42,843 bases of DNA from Lentisphaerota bacterium. GTDB taxonomy: Bacteria; Verrucomicrobiota; Lentisphaeria; Victivallales; Victivallaceae. The stretch lies in assembly GCA_024225035.1 (NCBI GenBank), contig JAAEMX010000355.1, positions 1 to 42,843 on the forward strand, given 5' to 3'. The translations under genes were made by a program, and so were the position numbers. Positions within the stretch are counted from its first letter, which is position 1, and each line of letters begins with the position of its first letter. The notes under the pieces are model-generated. The model worked only from the letters and a program-made list of their open reading frames with translations. It did not search any database and was not told the DNA's origin. Positions 1-8,034 of the stretch are shown here, piece after piece.

Positions 1-1
1 A

Positions 2-709
2 GGGCAAAATATAAAACTAAACATAATAAGAGCAGTTTGCAACCCTACTGGCACCTTGGCCTTGATGACTACTAAGCCAAATATTAAATCAGTAAAAGAC
101 TTAAAAGGAAAAACTATTGTTGGCCCTAGCGGGGCTACCTTACACCAACTGTTACTCGCTGCTTTACTAAAAAATAATATGACCATAAAAGACGTCAATT
201 TTATACCAATGTCATTGGCAGAAACATATAATGCTATGTCGAGAAAAGATGTAGGTGCTGTATTATTAACTACAGCTGAAATGTTAAAAGCTGAAAAACA
301 AGGAGCAAGAGTCTTAACAACTGCAAAGGGACTAATGCGTCCTAAATTAGTCGTTGCGACTAGTGAATCTTTTGCCCAAAAACACCCGGAGTGGGTTAAA
401 AGGTATATAAAAATCCAAGATGAGGCAATGGCATTTATTAAAAACCATAAACATGAAGCCTTAGAGCTAGCGGCTAAAGACCTTGGCATTTCCTATCAAG
501 ACGCTGAATGGTTGTACAACAACACCAAATTTATAAATACCTTAGACAGAGATGATATTATAAGTTTAAGAAAAGATATTGACTTCTTGTATCAACAAAA
601 ACTTATCCCCAGAAAAGTAAATATTCTGTCAAAAGGTGCTGGTATAGAGTTAGCTTTTGAAAACTTTGTGAGAGATCAAATCAGTATATGCGCAATTAGC
701 CACAAGTAG
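2..709 (+). CDS. ABC transporter substrate-binding protein (SsuA/THI5-NMT1-like), 5' truncated
   Basis: The frame is open to the left edge, so the gene starts before the window; the TTG at 56 is internal. The visible residues include IKSVKDLKGKTI followed by a VGPSGATLHQLLLAALL stretch, then DVGAVLLTTAEMLKAEKQGARVL, the pattern of periplasmic binding proteins for sulfonates, nitrate, taurine or thiamine precursors (PF09084/PF13379-type). The second lobe continues to about residue 210. Such proteins deliver a small ligand to an ABC permease; the ligand cannot be read from sequence. No permease or ATPase follows, so any partners must lie upstream. A strong terminator follows 36 bases after the stop, making this the last gene of its unit. 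The family call is fairly safe, the substrate unknown. Confidence 0.8.
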   Translation, partial: GQNIKLNIIRAVCNPTGTLALMTTKPNIKSVKDLKGKTIVGPSGATLHQLLLAALLKNNMTIKDVNFIPMSLAETYNAMSRKDVGAVLLTTAEMLKAEKQGARVLTTAKGLMRPKLVVATSESFAQKHPEWVKRYIKIQDEAMAFIKNHKHEALELAAKDLGISYQDAEWLYNNTKFINTLDRDDIISLRKDIDFLYQQKLIPRKVNILSKGAGIELAFENFVRDQISICAISHK

Positions 710-745
710 CTTATAATAAAATTTGAAAATTTAGGTATATATCGC

Positions 746-779
746 TTAGGCTTGGCTTAACAGTCAAGCCTAACTTTTT
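746..779 (+). terminator. Rho-independent terminator
   Basis: Perfect 9-bp stem TTAGGCTTG (746-754) / CAAGCCTAA (765-773) with a 10-base loop, followed by C and five T. It ends the substrate-binding protein transcript. Confidence 0.85.
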
Positions 780-1491
780 ATCGTTTATTTTCAGTCATTA
801 AATCTCAATCCATGAATATTGTGTTCCGACTTATTTTCGACTACCCTGCTTATTCTTTAAAGTCATTAGATTATCAACAGTTTTCACTTTTTTATGATAT
901 TCTATATGTTAAATAGTAAAATGATTTTTTTATCAAGTCCAATCTCATATCATTATTCTTTTAACGGATAGTGTCTTATTATAAAATACTTACAAAAAAA
1001 CAACCCATCATACCAACACAAAAACAATACATATCTAACCTTTTCCTAACACAAACTGAACATACAAGAAGAACAATTTCCCATACTAAGAAGACTAATT
1101 CTACAGTATAGAATGATGGACCTGATTATGAGTTTTAAATTTCGTATGAGGTTGCCTGAAACTAGGAAATGAATACCTTTTACGATATCAAAGAAGTAGA
1201 GTTTTTAGTGTAAAGATAGACCAATCATAGCATTGGATTCGATTTCCGCACCACCAAGAACACAAGGCTTCTGTGTACTCTTCCGAGTATTCTCCTGCTT
1301 GCAAATATTAAAGGCCATCCTTCAAGAGGAGGTTCAAAAAGGGCGCATTGAAGCCGCTGAAAAAATGCGGTTGCGACTTTATAACTGGAGTCTTTAAGAC
1401 TCTCCAATATGACTTTTTTTTAAAGCCTGTCTCAGTGCTTCAGTTATAGCTCATTAAACTACTGTGTTATGAAGAAGGAAAGGACTGAAAA
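780..1491 (+). other. Long non-coding stretch, possible structured leader
   Basis: About 710 bases with no credible gene on either strand; the one open frame on minus (1225-1407) has no family look. The 3' part can fold: CGCA (1344-1347) and CCGC (1354-1357) pair with GCGG (1367-1370) and TGCG (1372-1375) as a nested stem, and AGTCT (1389-1393) pairs with AGACT (1397-1401), followed 12 bases later by eight T (1414-1421). A GAAGGAAAGGA ribosome binding site precedes the ATG at 1492. This could be a long 5' leader of the 1135-residue gene; no known riboswitch was recognised. Confidence 0.35.
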
Positions 1492-4400
1492 ATGCCATTA
1501 CGAAACGGTGCAAATAATGATGATGACGGCCTCAAAGGTGTTCAATTCTACCTGGATGATGATGACGCTAACCATGAATTTATTTTTGGCAACAACGACA
1601 GATATGAAGATAGAAATGGAAACCCAATAGAAACCAATTTTGAAACGGGTTCTGCGATGTATAATCTCGCATTTACTCCATTTTTAGATAAATCCAAGTA
1701 TTTTAAAAAATATAGAAGTTTCAGAAATTGCAACTTTGTCCAGCAGAAAGATCAATCCTCAAACCTTGAAAGAACCTGGGCTATCGCGATGAGAGCTCAT
1801 AGTGTTCGCGACTCTCAATCATATAAAAAATTTCTGAGTAATCTTTCTGAAAAACAGCGTACTCAACTCAATTACCAACTGAGACAGGAAGCACTTTTAG
1901 AGCAAAGTAAAAAAGATATATTCGAAGAGAATAACGACGCTAAAAATTCAATTATTAAAGACTTGAATCATTTTTTCAACTATGTATTCCACGAAAAATA
2001 TCTTAAATCCTTTACAGCTGAAGAAATGATGCTTTGCCAGATAAAATGGCATAAAAATATGCAGGCTCGTTTTAAATTACCCAAAAACTATTTAGAACAA
2101 GTTCACAAGCTTGAAAAAAGAAAAAATATAGATTCCGGCTACGGGTTTCGTTTCAACTATGATAAGTACGACATAGTTGACTACTTTTTGAAGGACGGCA
2201 TGGAACTACCCGGAAATGCTAATGGCTTTATAAAAAGCAAAGGCATCGGCTGGGAGCTTGTAGCAAACACTGATGTTGCAAAAATTTTAAGTCCATGGAA
2301 TTATTTAAGCGAAATTCAAATTGGTAACATAGTCTCATGTTCAGCGTACGCATCCCCTACTTCACAATTAGCTTTAGGTGTTGGATACGAAAAGAACCCC
2401 GCGCTGTTTATGCTTCAAGTAGCTTTTCCCAACAACTTAATGCTCGGGCTTTATCCCAACAAAAAAATTACTCCTTCATACTTCCTCAGCATGAAGGCAT
2501 TCAGAATCAAGAAGCGTCTTGCAGCGTCCTTCTGTCTCGGAGCAAAAGCAGTTTTACATGCACAGGGCCCTCATAAAGAAAACACTTCAATGTTTGATGA
2601 TTTTAGTGATGTATCCTACAATTCTGCTGCCTTGGTTGAAGCTAAAGCTACTTTGGAGGTCTGCGCATTAGAAGCGTCAGGAAAATATGAGGTTGAAGAT
2701 CAGCTTTTTATTGGAGATCAGGCAGCATACTTCAAATCGTCTGAAGGGATAAGAAAATCTATTGTTAATGATGTTTGCAACGCTGTACTTACTTACAACT
2801 CCTCAAAACACTATTTTATCACAAAAGCACAAAGTATATTTACTCAAAACAATAATGAAAAAGATAAATATGCATTTAACAGATTAAAGCTCCCAGACTC
2901 AAAAGCAGAGATTTATAATTTCCATGATTATTCCCCTTATATTCACATACTGACAACCAGCCATTCCCACCAGGTGGATTTGGGTATGATCAAAAGTGAT
3001 AACTATATTAAAGCTGCTCTATCATCGGAGTTTGCCGCCAATAACGGCGACGGAAAATATTTATCGTCTCAAATAAATAATAATAAGCTTGAAGCCACCG
3101 GGATGTTGGCCGCAGCTGATGCCAGTGCTCAGATATACAGGAATAAAGGTAGTTACAAGGGACGCAAATACAGGCTTTTTATTCCATTTATCAAAAAGAA
3201 TCTTCATAATATGAGCTATGTAAATCAAGATACTGAAATTGTTTATACAAAACAAAGGTCTTGTTCTTACCTGGGATTCTCGGCGTCATTAAACAGGTTT
3301 TGCAGTTTGGAGTTAAAATATGACTTCTTCAATGACCCCATGGACGCAGACTGGATTGGGCGCAAACAAATGGTCTCTGATGACAACGCTTTTACAACTA
3401 AAGAGAAGGCCTATGTACAAAATAAAAGCTTTAAAAAAGCTCTTTATGAAAATGAGTACTTTGAAAACTCTTTGAGCTATAAATCAATTACTAGTATTAT
3501 TCGCGATAATTATGGTCTATGTGACAAAAGCTCAAGTTATAATGTTGGAAAGTCCACGGATATTACACCGATTATTCTTTTTTATGATATTTACTATGAG
3601 GCTCTTAAAAATAAATACATAAAAAACAACATGAAAAATGAACTGCAAAAGAAAAAGCCCAGGGTTGAAAACTGCCTTAATTATAATGATTCTGTAAATT
3701 TATTTTACAATGCACAGTTTGTTTTGACTTCTGCTCAAGAGTACGGGGACGTAGTGCAAAAATCCTATTCGGTTAAAAAGTTCAAAAAGAAATCTTCTAA
3801 TGGTCTTTTCAAGAGAAGAGTTAAAATTACCGCTGTTGATAAAGCCTTGAAAAAATATTGGAGCCATATAGAAACATTTTCTAAAACTGGTTTTAAGAAA
3901 GCAACAAGTACGAGTCTGCTAAAAGAAATCAATGACAGAATTGGTCTGCTAAAAACCATAAAATTAGAATGCGTAAAATGGATTAACAGTCACTATGACT
4001 TTAAAAAAGACAACTATGAGTCTTATAAAAAATTGAATAAAAAAGCCGTTAGGCCTAAAAAGTCTTCATTAGTTGAAAACAGTAAGCGCTATGAGCCTGT
4101 AAAAAAATTAATAAAGGCATGTAATAATTCCATTTGTCACTATGAATACAGTTATTATAATAATAGGAAGTTCAAGGCGGCACTTCTTTGTGAAAAACTT
4201 TTTGCTTTAACTGATGTTCTGGACAAAATATTTGAATCAATCAATATATCAAAAGAATTAGGCATAAATTATATTATCCCAGGAAAATATTCTCAGCACA
4301 TTAAATTTTTCCCGCAATATACCAAAAATCAAGATAACAATAACCAGCCAATTAGAGAAAGCGAAAAAAGTTGTCAAGTAATTGGCCTGCTTTATGATTT

Positions 4401-4899
4401 ATTTAGGTATGAAAATATAAAAGCTGTTATTTTTGAAGCTGTTTTCCAAGCTAAATTTCAAGATGATCTTGTCTATGACACTAAAGGGGTATACTACACC
4501 CAAATGGACTTGGAGCGAAAAGTTCAGTTTAAAAATATGAAACTTCCTTTTAAATCCATGGAACCTGCAAAGATGGACGACAGCCGTAACGACAATAATA
4601 ATATTGGAATAAGGCTATATTACAGGAGAGAGGATTTCTTTGAAAACAGAAAGTACATTTTTCAACTTGGAACCCGCCTGATGCCTGTTCAATCAAGAGA
4701 AAAACTTGATATTAACCTTGGCATAAGCTACCAATACCAGCAAAGTTCTTTTACCGCAGTCTCTCTGTTCAGTGCGACTAACCCAAACTGGAAAAAACAA
4801 TTACGTTTTAGAGCAAAAAATCAAAATAACCAGATGGCTGGAATAAAAACGTTCAACCTTACAGTTGATGATTTTTTCAAGACTATACTGATATCATAG
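1492..4899 (+). CDS. Orphan protein of 1135 residues, function unknown
   Basis: I do not recognise a family. Start ATG at 1492 has a strong purine-rich ribosome binding site. The N-terminus is acidic (MPLRNGANNDDDG, then DDDDANHE) with no signal peptide and no clear membrane helix. Residues about 100-165 are charged and helix-prone (SEKQRTQLNYQLRQEALLEQ). Residues 250-450 are richer in beta-type stretches (SQLALGVGYEKNPALFMLQV). About 770-960 is very basic and helical (KKFKKKSS, LNKKAVRPKKSS). The last 120 residues look beta-rich again, with LYYRREDFFENRKYIFQLGT and LDINLGISYQYQ. The gene is transcribed alone, ending in its own terminator at 4919. Large size, orphan status and AT-rich codons point to accessory DNA. 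A secreted effector or surface protein is only a guess. Confidence 0.75.
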   Translation: MPLRNGANNDDDGLKGVQFYLDDDDANHEFIFGNNDRYEDRNGNPIETNFETGSAMYNLAFTPFLDKSKYFKKYRSFRNCNFVQQKDQSSNLERTWAIAMRAHSVRDSQSYKKFLSNLSEKQRTQLNYQLRQEALLEQSKKDIFEENNDAKNSIIKDLNHFFNYVFHEKYLKSFTAEEMMLCQIKWHKNMQARFKLPKNYLEQVHKLEKRKNIDSGYGFRFNYDKYDIVDYFLKDGMELPGNANGFIKSKGIGWELVANTDVAKILSPWNYLSEIQIGNIVSCSAYASPTSQLALGVGYEKNPALFMLQVAFPNNLMLGLYPNKKITPSYFLSMKAFRIKKRLAASFCLGAKAVLHAQGPHKENTSMFDDFSDVSYNSAALVEAKATLEVCALEASGKYEVEDQLFIGDQAAYFKSSEGIRKSIVNDVCNAVLTYNSSKHYFITKAQSIFTQNNNEKDKYAFNRLKLPDSKAEIYNFHDYSPYIHILTTSHSHQVDLGMIKSDNYIKAALSSEFAANNGDGKYLSSQINNNKLEATGMLAAADASAQIYRNKGSYKGRKYRLFIPFIKKNLHNMSYVNQDTEIVYTKQRSCSYLGFSASLNRFCSLELKYDFFNDPMDADWIGRKQMVSDDNAFTTKEKAYVQNKSFKKALYENEYFENSLSYKSITSIIRDNYGLCDKSSSYNVGKSTDITPIILFYDIYYEALKNKYIKNNMKNELQKKKPRVENCLNYNDSVNLFYNAQFVLTSAQEYGDVVQKSYSVKKFKKKSSNGLFKRRVKITAVDKALKKYWSHIETFSKTGFKKATSTSLLKEINDRIGLLKTIKLECVKWINSHYDFKKDNYESYKKLNKKAVRPKKSSLVENSKRYEPVKKLIKACNNSICHYEYSYYNNRKFKAALLCEKLFALTDVLDKIFESINISKELGINYIIPGKYSQHIKFFPQYTKNQDNNNQPIRESEKSCQVIGLLYDLFRYENIKAVIFEAVFQAKFQDDLVYDTKGVYYTQMDLERKVQFKNMKLPFKSMEPAKMDDSRNDNNNIGIRLYYRREDFFENRKYIFQLGTRLMPVQSREKLDINLGISYQYQQSSFTAVSLFSATNPNWKKQLRFRAKNQNNQMAGIKTFNLTVDDFFKTILIS

Positions 4900-4918
4900 C
4901 TTAAGCTACTCTCAGAAA

Positions 4919-4959
4919 CAGCGGTCTCTTATGAAAAGTTGTATGAGGCCGCTGGTTTT
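4919..4959 (+). terminator. Rho-independent terminator after the 1135-residue gene
   Basis: CAGCGGTCTC (4919-4928) pairs with GAGGCCGCTG (4945-4954) as 10 bp with one U-G pair, followed by G and four T. It lies 19 bases after the stop codon. Confidence 0.7.
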
Positions 4960-4961
4960 AT

Positions 4962-5363
4962 CTGGAATCATTCTCTTCAGAATTACTCAATCTATTCCCT
5001 AAAGCACAACTGGGATTTGTAACACCAAACGCCCCTGCACCTGGAGCTCCGTATTATGATACCGAACCAGGCACAAGATGGTTTCGAAAAAGGCTTGTCC
5101 ACAGGGCCCTGAGCAAATCGTTAAACCTTGCTCTGCGCAACAAATCAAAACAGCGAGTATCCATTGTTCCTTTGTTTCACAATATTGATCCTGATAAAGA
5201 TTATGTTATGACCAGCAAGAAATCACAAGCAGAGGGGATAAGGTACTGGTATCCCATGGCACTAAATGGAAATGGCAAGAGCAAAATAAACACTAATATA
5301 GCTGCCTGGATACTTTATCAGAAAACTAAATACTTATTAAAATCCGAGTTGGATAAAAAATAA
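4962..5363 (+). pseudogene. C-terminal remnant of an SGNH/GDSL hydrolase
   Basis: An open frame runs from the stop at 4944-4946 to TAA at 5361-5363, about 130 codons, without a credible start and ribosome binding site at its head. Residues read LLNLFPKAQLGFVTP, later VSIVPLFHNIDPDKDYVMT and NTNIAAWILYQK. This matches the C-terminal half of SGNH esterases, where a NIDP..GY segment precedes the AVHPN..GY.QI block with the catalytic Asp/His. Here that block reads MALNGNGKSK, so the His position is lost. The N-terminal half with the GDS serine is absent, and there is no room for it before the upstream terminator. I infer a dead gene fragment left after rearrangement. A short expressed protein from the internal TTG at 5172 is possible but unlikely. 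Confidence 0.55.
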
Positions 5364-5396
5364 GAAGCCTCTTGCTTAGAGGAACAGGAGGCTTCT
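5356..5396 (-). terminator. Inverted repeat, terminator-like on minus
   Basis: AGAAGCCTC (5363-5371) pairs with GAGGCTTCT (5388-5396), 9 bp perfect. Read on minus the stem is followed by TTATTTTTTA. No gene on minus reaches it, so it may serve as a two-way transcription block at the end of the SGNH remnant. Confidence 0.5.
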
Positions 5397-5788
5397 ATGA
5401 GGAGAGACTTTAAGAAAAACGGTTCAATCATAATGTAATACATAATAGCGCGATTGTCAATCATTTCATACCAATTTAGTCTACTTTTTCTGTAATTTTT
5501 ATATCTCACTGCCCAAAGTTACTTTATGAGTGTTTAGATTTCTGCTTGATATTCCAGCGCAGTCTATCAACTAAATCATTTTAGATTAAATATAAGTGAT
5601 TGAACTTTGATAAAAATAGTGTTATTATTTATAGATAGTATTGTTGGTATCTATATATTAAAATGTAAATCAAACAAGGTGATATTTAACAATAAATTTT
5701 ATTTATTCAGGCATTTTTATCGAAAAAAAGCAAAAAAATTTTGTAAGAGCATAAAAGCAAACCAAAAAATATTATCCAGGCTTCACAA
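5397..5788. other. Intergenic stretch
   Basis: About 390 AT-rich bases. A TTG-initiated frame of 61 codons (5607-5792) begins MIKIVLLFIDSIVGIYIL and overlaps the next start by four bases, but has no ribosome binding site and no family look, so I do not call it a gene. No repeats or clear promoter seen. Confidence 0.5.
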
Positions 5789-6589
5789 ATGAAAATAATT
5801 GACTTTCACACGCACTATTTGCCAACTCATGCTTCGGCAAAAGAAATACTGAACAGCATGGACAAAAGTAATATAGAATCTTCAGTAATGCTGGCTTGCC
5901 CGAATCATCCCAGGTACACAGACTGCGGGCTCACATGTACCAATGAAGAAGTAGAAAAACTGGTAAATTCCAATCCAGACAGATTTATCGGCGGCGTGTA
6001 TGTCGAACCGCGTAATGTAATGGAAGCCCAGACTCGCATCCGAGAATATCATGCTAAAGGCTTTAAAGTAATAAAAATGTGGCCAGCACATGGTTTTTCT
6101 CCTGACGACCCAATGATATATCCGGTTTGGGAAGTTGCTAATGAATTAAAGATGATCGTTCTGTTTCATAGCGGAGTACTTGGCAACGGACATAATCGTC
6201 AATTACCGCTAACAACTATCCGCAGTGCTGCATTTAACTCAAAGTTTGGACAGCCAGTACTGCTTGATCAAGTGGCACGCTATTTCCCGGATATAAAATT
6301 TGTTATCGCCCATGGAGCTTATCCATGGACTCTTGAAGCATTGGAAATGTCTTTTGTTTTCAAAAACATATATGTTGATATGTCATGTCCGCTGGGATAT
6401 GAGGCATATAACCTGATGAAAGTGCTTAAACCGGCCAGAATAGCCTGGGACAGGCTTTTATTCGGCAGTGACAGCGCGGGGATTACAGATGACTGTGTGG
6501 AACGCTGGAAATTGCTGATGGATGACGAATTCTTTGCTGCGCATAAAGAAGATTTTTTCTATAACAATGCCAAATCTTTACTTAAATAA
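5789..6589 (+). CDS. Metal-dependent amidohydrolase (Amidohydro_2 family, PF04909)
   Basis: A 266-residue TIM-barrel hydrolase. The N-terminal strand carries the metal motif DFHTH (D5, H7, H9). Further expected ligands are H127 in VLFHSG, H175 in IAHGAYPW and D228 in FGSDSAG, so the complete active-site set is present. The family includes decarboxylases and hydrolases acting on aromatic or ring compounds (ACMSD, uronate-type and related). Which reaction this one performs cannot be told from sequence. The length is normal for a short member. No signal peptide, so cytoplasmic. It stands alone, with a 12-bp-stem terminator just after it. The ribosome binding site before the ATG is weak (CCAGG). 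Family call firm, substrate open. Confidence 0.85.
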   Translation: MKIIDFHTHYLPTHASAKEILNSMDKSNIESSVMLACPNHPRYTDCGLTCTNEEVEKLVNSNPDRFIGGVYVEPRNVMEAQTRIREYHAKGFKVIKMWPAHGFSPDDPMIYPVWEVANELKMIVLFHSGVLGNGHNRQLPLTTIRSAAFNSKFGQPVLLDQVARYFPDIKFVIAHGAYPWTLEALEMSFVFKNIYVDMSCPLGYEAYNLMKVLKPARIAWDRLLFGSDSAGITDDCVERWKLLMDDEFFAAHKEDFFYNNAKSLLK

Positions 6590-6611
6590 GCAATAATATA
6601 TTATGATACAT

Positions 6612-6649
6612 AAGCTTGTAAGAAATTATGATCTCTTACAAGCTTTTTT
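6612..6649 (+). terminator. Rho-independent terminator
   Basis: AAGCTTGTAAGA (6612-6623) pairs perfectly with TCTTACAAGCTT (6634-6645), running into a T tract ending at 6649. It terminates the amidohydrolase transcript. Confidence 0.9.
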
Positions 6650-6870
6650 ATAGACAATCACAATAATAAAGATCTGCAAATACAGACTATATCCACAAAT
6701 CCTTAGCTTCAGTCGTTTATAAATCGGCCTATAAAGACTTGTAAAAATGTAGCATAAAACAGCTATTAAAAAGCTGCTATCTCACCATGTAACCTCTTTC
6801 CGGAAACTCTCGACTAGTCCATTGCTGTTATTTATACAAAAGAACAAATTTCAATAAAAATGAGGTTTTA

Positions 6871-7944
6871 ATGCCGTTACTAGAGAAGCCTGCTGAAGAG
6901 TTATATTCCAAGATAAAATTAAACAATGGGCAAACCATATTTCTACTTGGACATCACCACTCTATGGACGATGCAATGGGAAATGCAATATCTTATAAGT
7001 TAATAAAAAAACTATGCTCCGATTTCCGATTCAAAAATAAGATAGTACTTTTTGCCGAAGATGCAGGATACTATATGGAGCACGACTATAAACAGCACCA
7101 AAAAAGCCTTTGCAGCAGCCATGCTGTTGTCAATAACTGGGCAAGAACACATAAAACAACTATACCATCTGATATAAGAGCAAAAATAAATTCATATTCA
7201 CAGCAATCAGACTACTTTCTATATACTAAAAAAAATAAAAATATATTGAGCAGAAAATACACTAAAGAGAAATACAAGAGATTGCTAATCGACCAATGCA
7301 GAAACCACAACATCCCATATATTCCACTGGAAACAGACTATACTGAAGCGATGTTTCGAGACTTGAACAGCCTGCAAAAACTTGATGCTGGAAATCAGTT
7401 GGATAGTTTTATAAAGGACACCGGCCTGCAGTCAAAATTAAAATTTTTCATGAAATATCTAAAAAGGTTTCTTGAGCAACGTTCCGGCACTGAAGCTGAA
7501 AAACTATTTCTGAGACTGAGTTTATTCAACGTTGCTGCGGCAATTAACTTGTGTAAATATTTAAGTATCTATTCCGACAAAAAGGTGTTCATACTACCGG
7601 TTGGTCTAAATCATTTACTGTCATTAAAATACGGCCTTACTTATTTTCCTTGTATAATTCCTTCGATGCAATGGATGCTGCAAAAATATCTTCAGAAAAA
7701 ATACCATAACCAATACAACATTAATAGCTATATACTCTTCCAGTCAGACCAGTACCGCCTATACCCTCAAAGCAATAAGATTCTTGAGGAATTCCAGATT
7801 TTATACAGGAAGTGCAAAAAAAGAGACTTCCTATATGCCACAAATCATAGTCTTGGAAGCGATGAGGCATGGGAGTTTCCCAAAACAAATGATCTTCTTG
7901 GACTCGACTATTTAATGGAATTAGATTGGTGGGATAAGCTTTAA
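6871..7944 (+). CDS. Orphan protein with HHH motif, possible EreA/ChaN/TIKI-like fold
   Basis: 357 residues, ATG with a GAGG ribosome binding site. No signal peptide or membrane helix. I see no certain family. Near the start it has TIFLLGHHHSMDD (H28-H30), then an acidic strand end VLFAEDAGYY (E63, D64), and late in the protein FILPVGLNHLLSLKYG. The order strand-G-x-x-H, strand-x-E and a late G-x-x-H recalls the EreA/ChaN/TIKI (TraB/GumN-related) superfamily, whose members are metal-dependent hydrolases or heme binders. This is a weak pattern match. The middle is lysine-rich and helical. It is convergent with the chitinase on minus and shares no operon. Confidence 0.7.
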   Translation: MPLLEKPAEELYSKIKLNNGQTIFLLGHHHSMDDAMGNAISYKLIKKLCSDFRFKNKIVLFAEDAGYYMEHDYKQHQKSLCSSHAVVNNWARTHKTTIPSDIRAKINSYSQQSDYFLYTKKNKNILSRKYTKEKYKRLLIDQCRNHNIPYIPLETDYTEAMFRDLNSLQKLDAGNQLDSFIKDTGLQSKLKFFMKYLKRFLEQRSGTEAEKLFLRLSLFNVAAAINLCKYLSIYSDKKVFILPVGLNHLLSLKYGLTYFPCIIPSMQWMLQKYLQKKYHNQYNINSYILFQSDQYRLYPQSNKILEEFQILYRKCKKRDFLYATNHSLGSDEAWEFPKTNDLLGLDYLMELDWWDKL

Positions 7945-7959
7945 TCACTTTAGTTAAAC

Positions 7960-8014
7960 AAAAAAAACAGCCGTACACCCAAGTTGAAGGGAAAAGGTTA
8001 CAGGTATACGGCTG
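7960..8014 (-). terminator. Rho-independent terminator of the chitinase gene
   Basis: On minus, CAGCCGTA (8014-8007) pairs with TACGGCTG (7975-7968), followed by eight T. It sits between convergent genes and serves the chitinase on minus. Confidence 0.8.
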
Positions 8015-8034
8015 CTTAACTATCTCTAAAAATA

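Noticed and set aside
5607..5792. 61-codon hydrophobic frame overlapping the amidohydrolase start
   Set aside because: TTG start, no ribosome binding site, very AT-rich and no family features.
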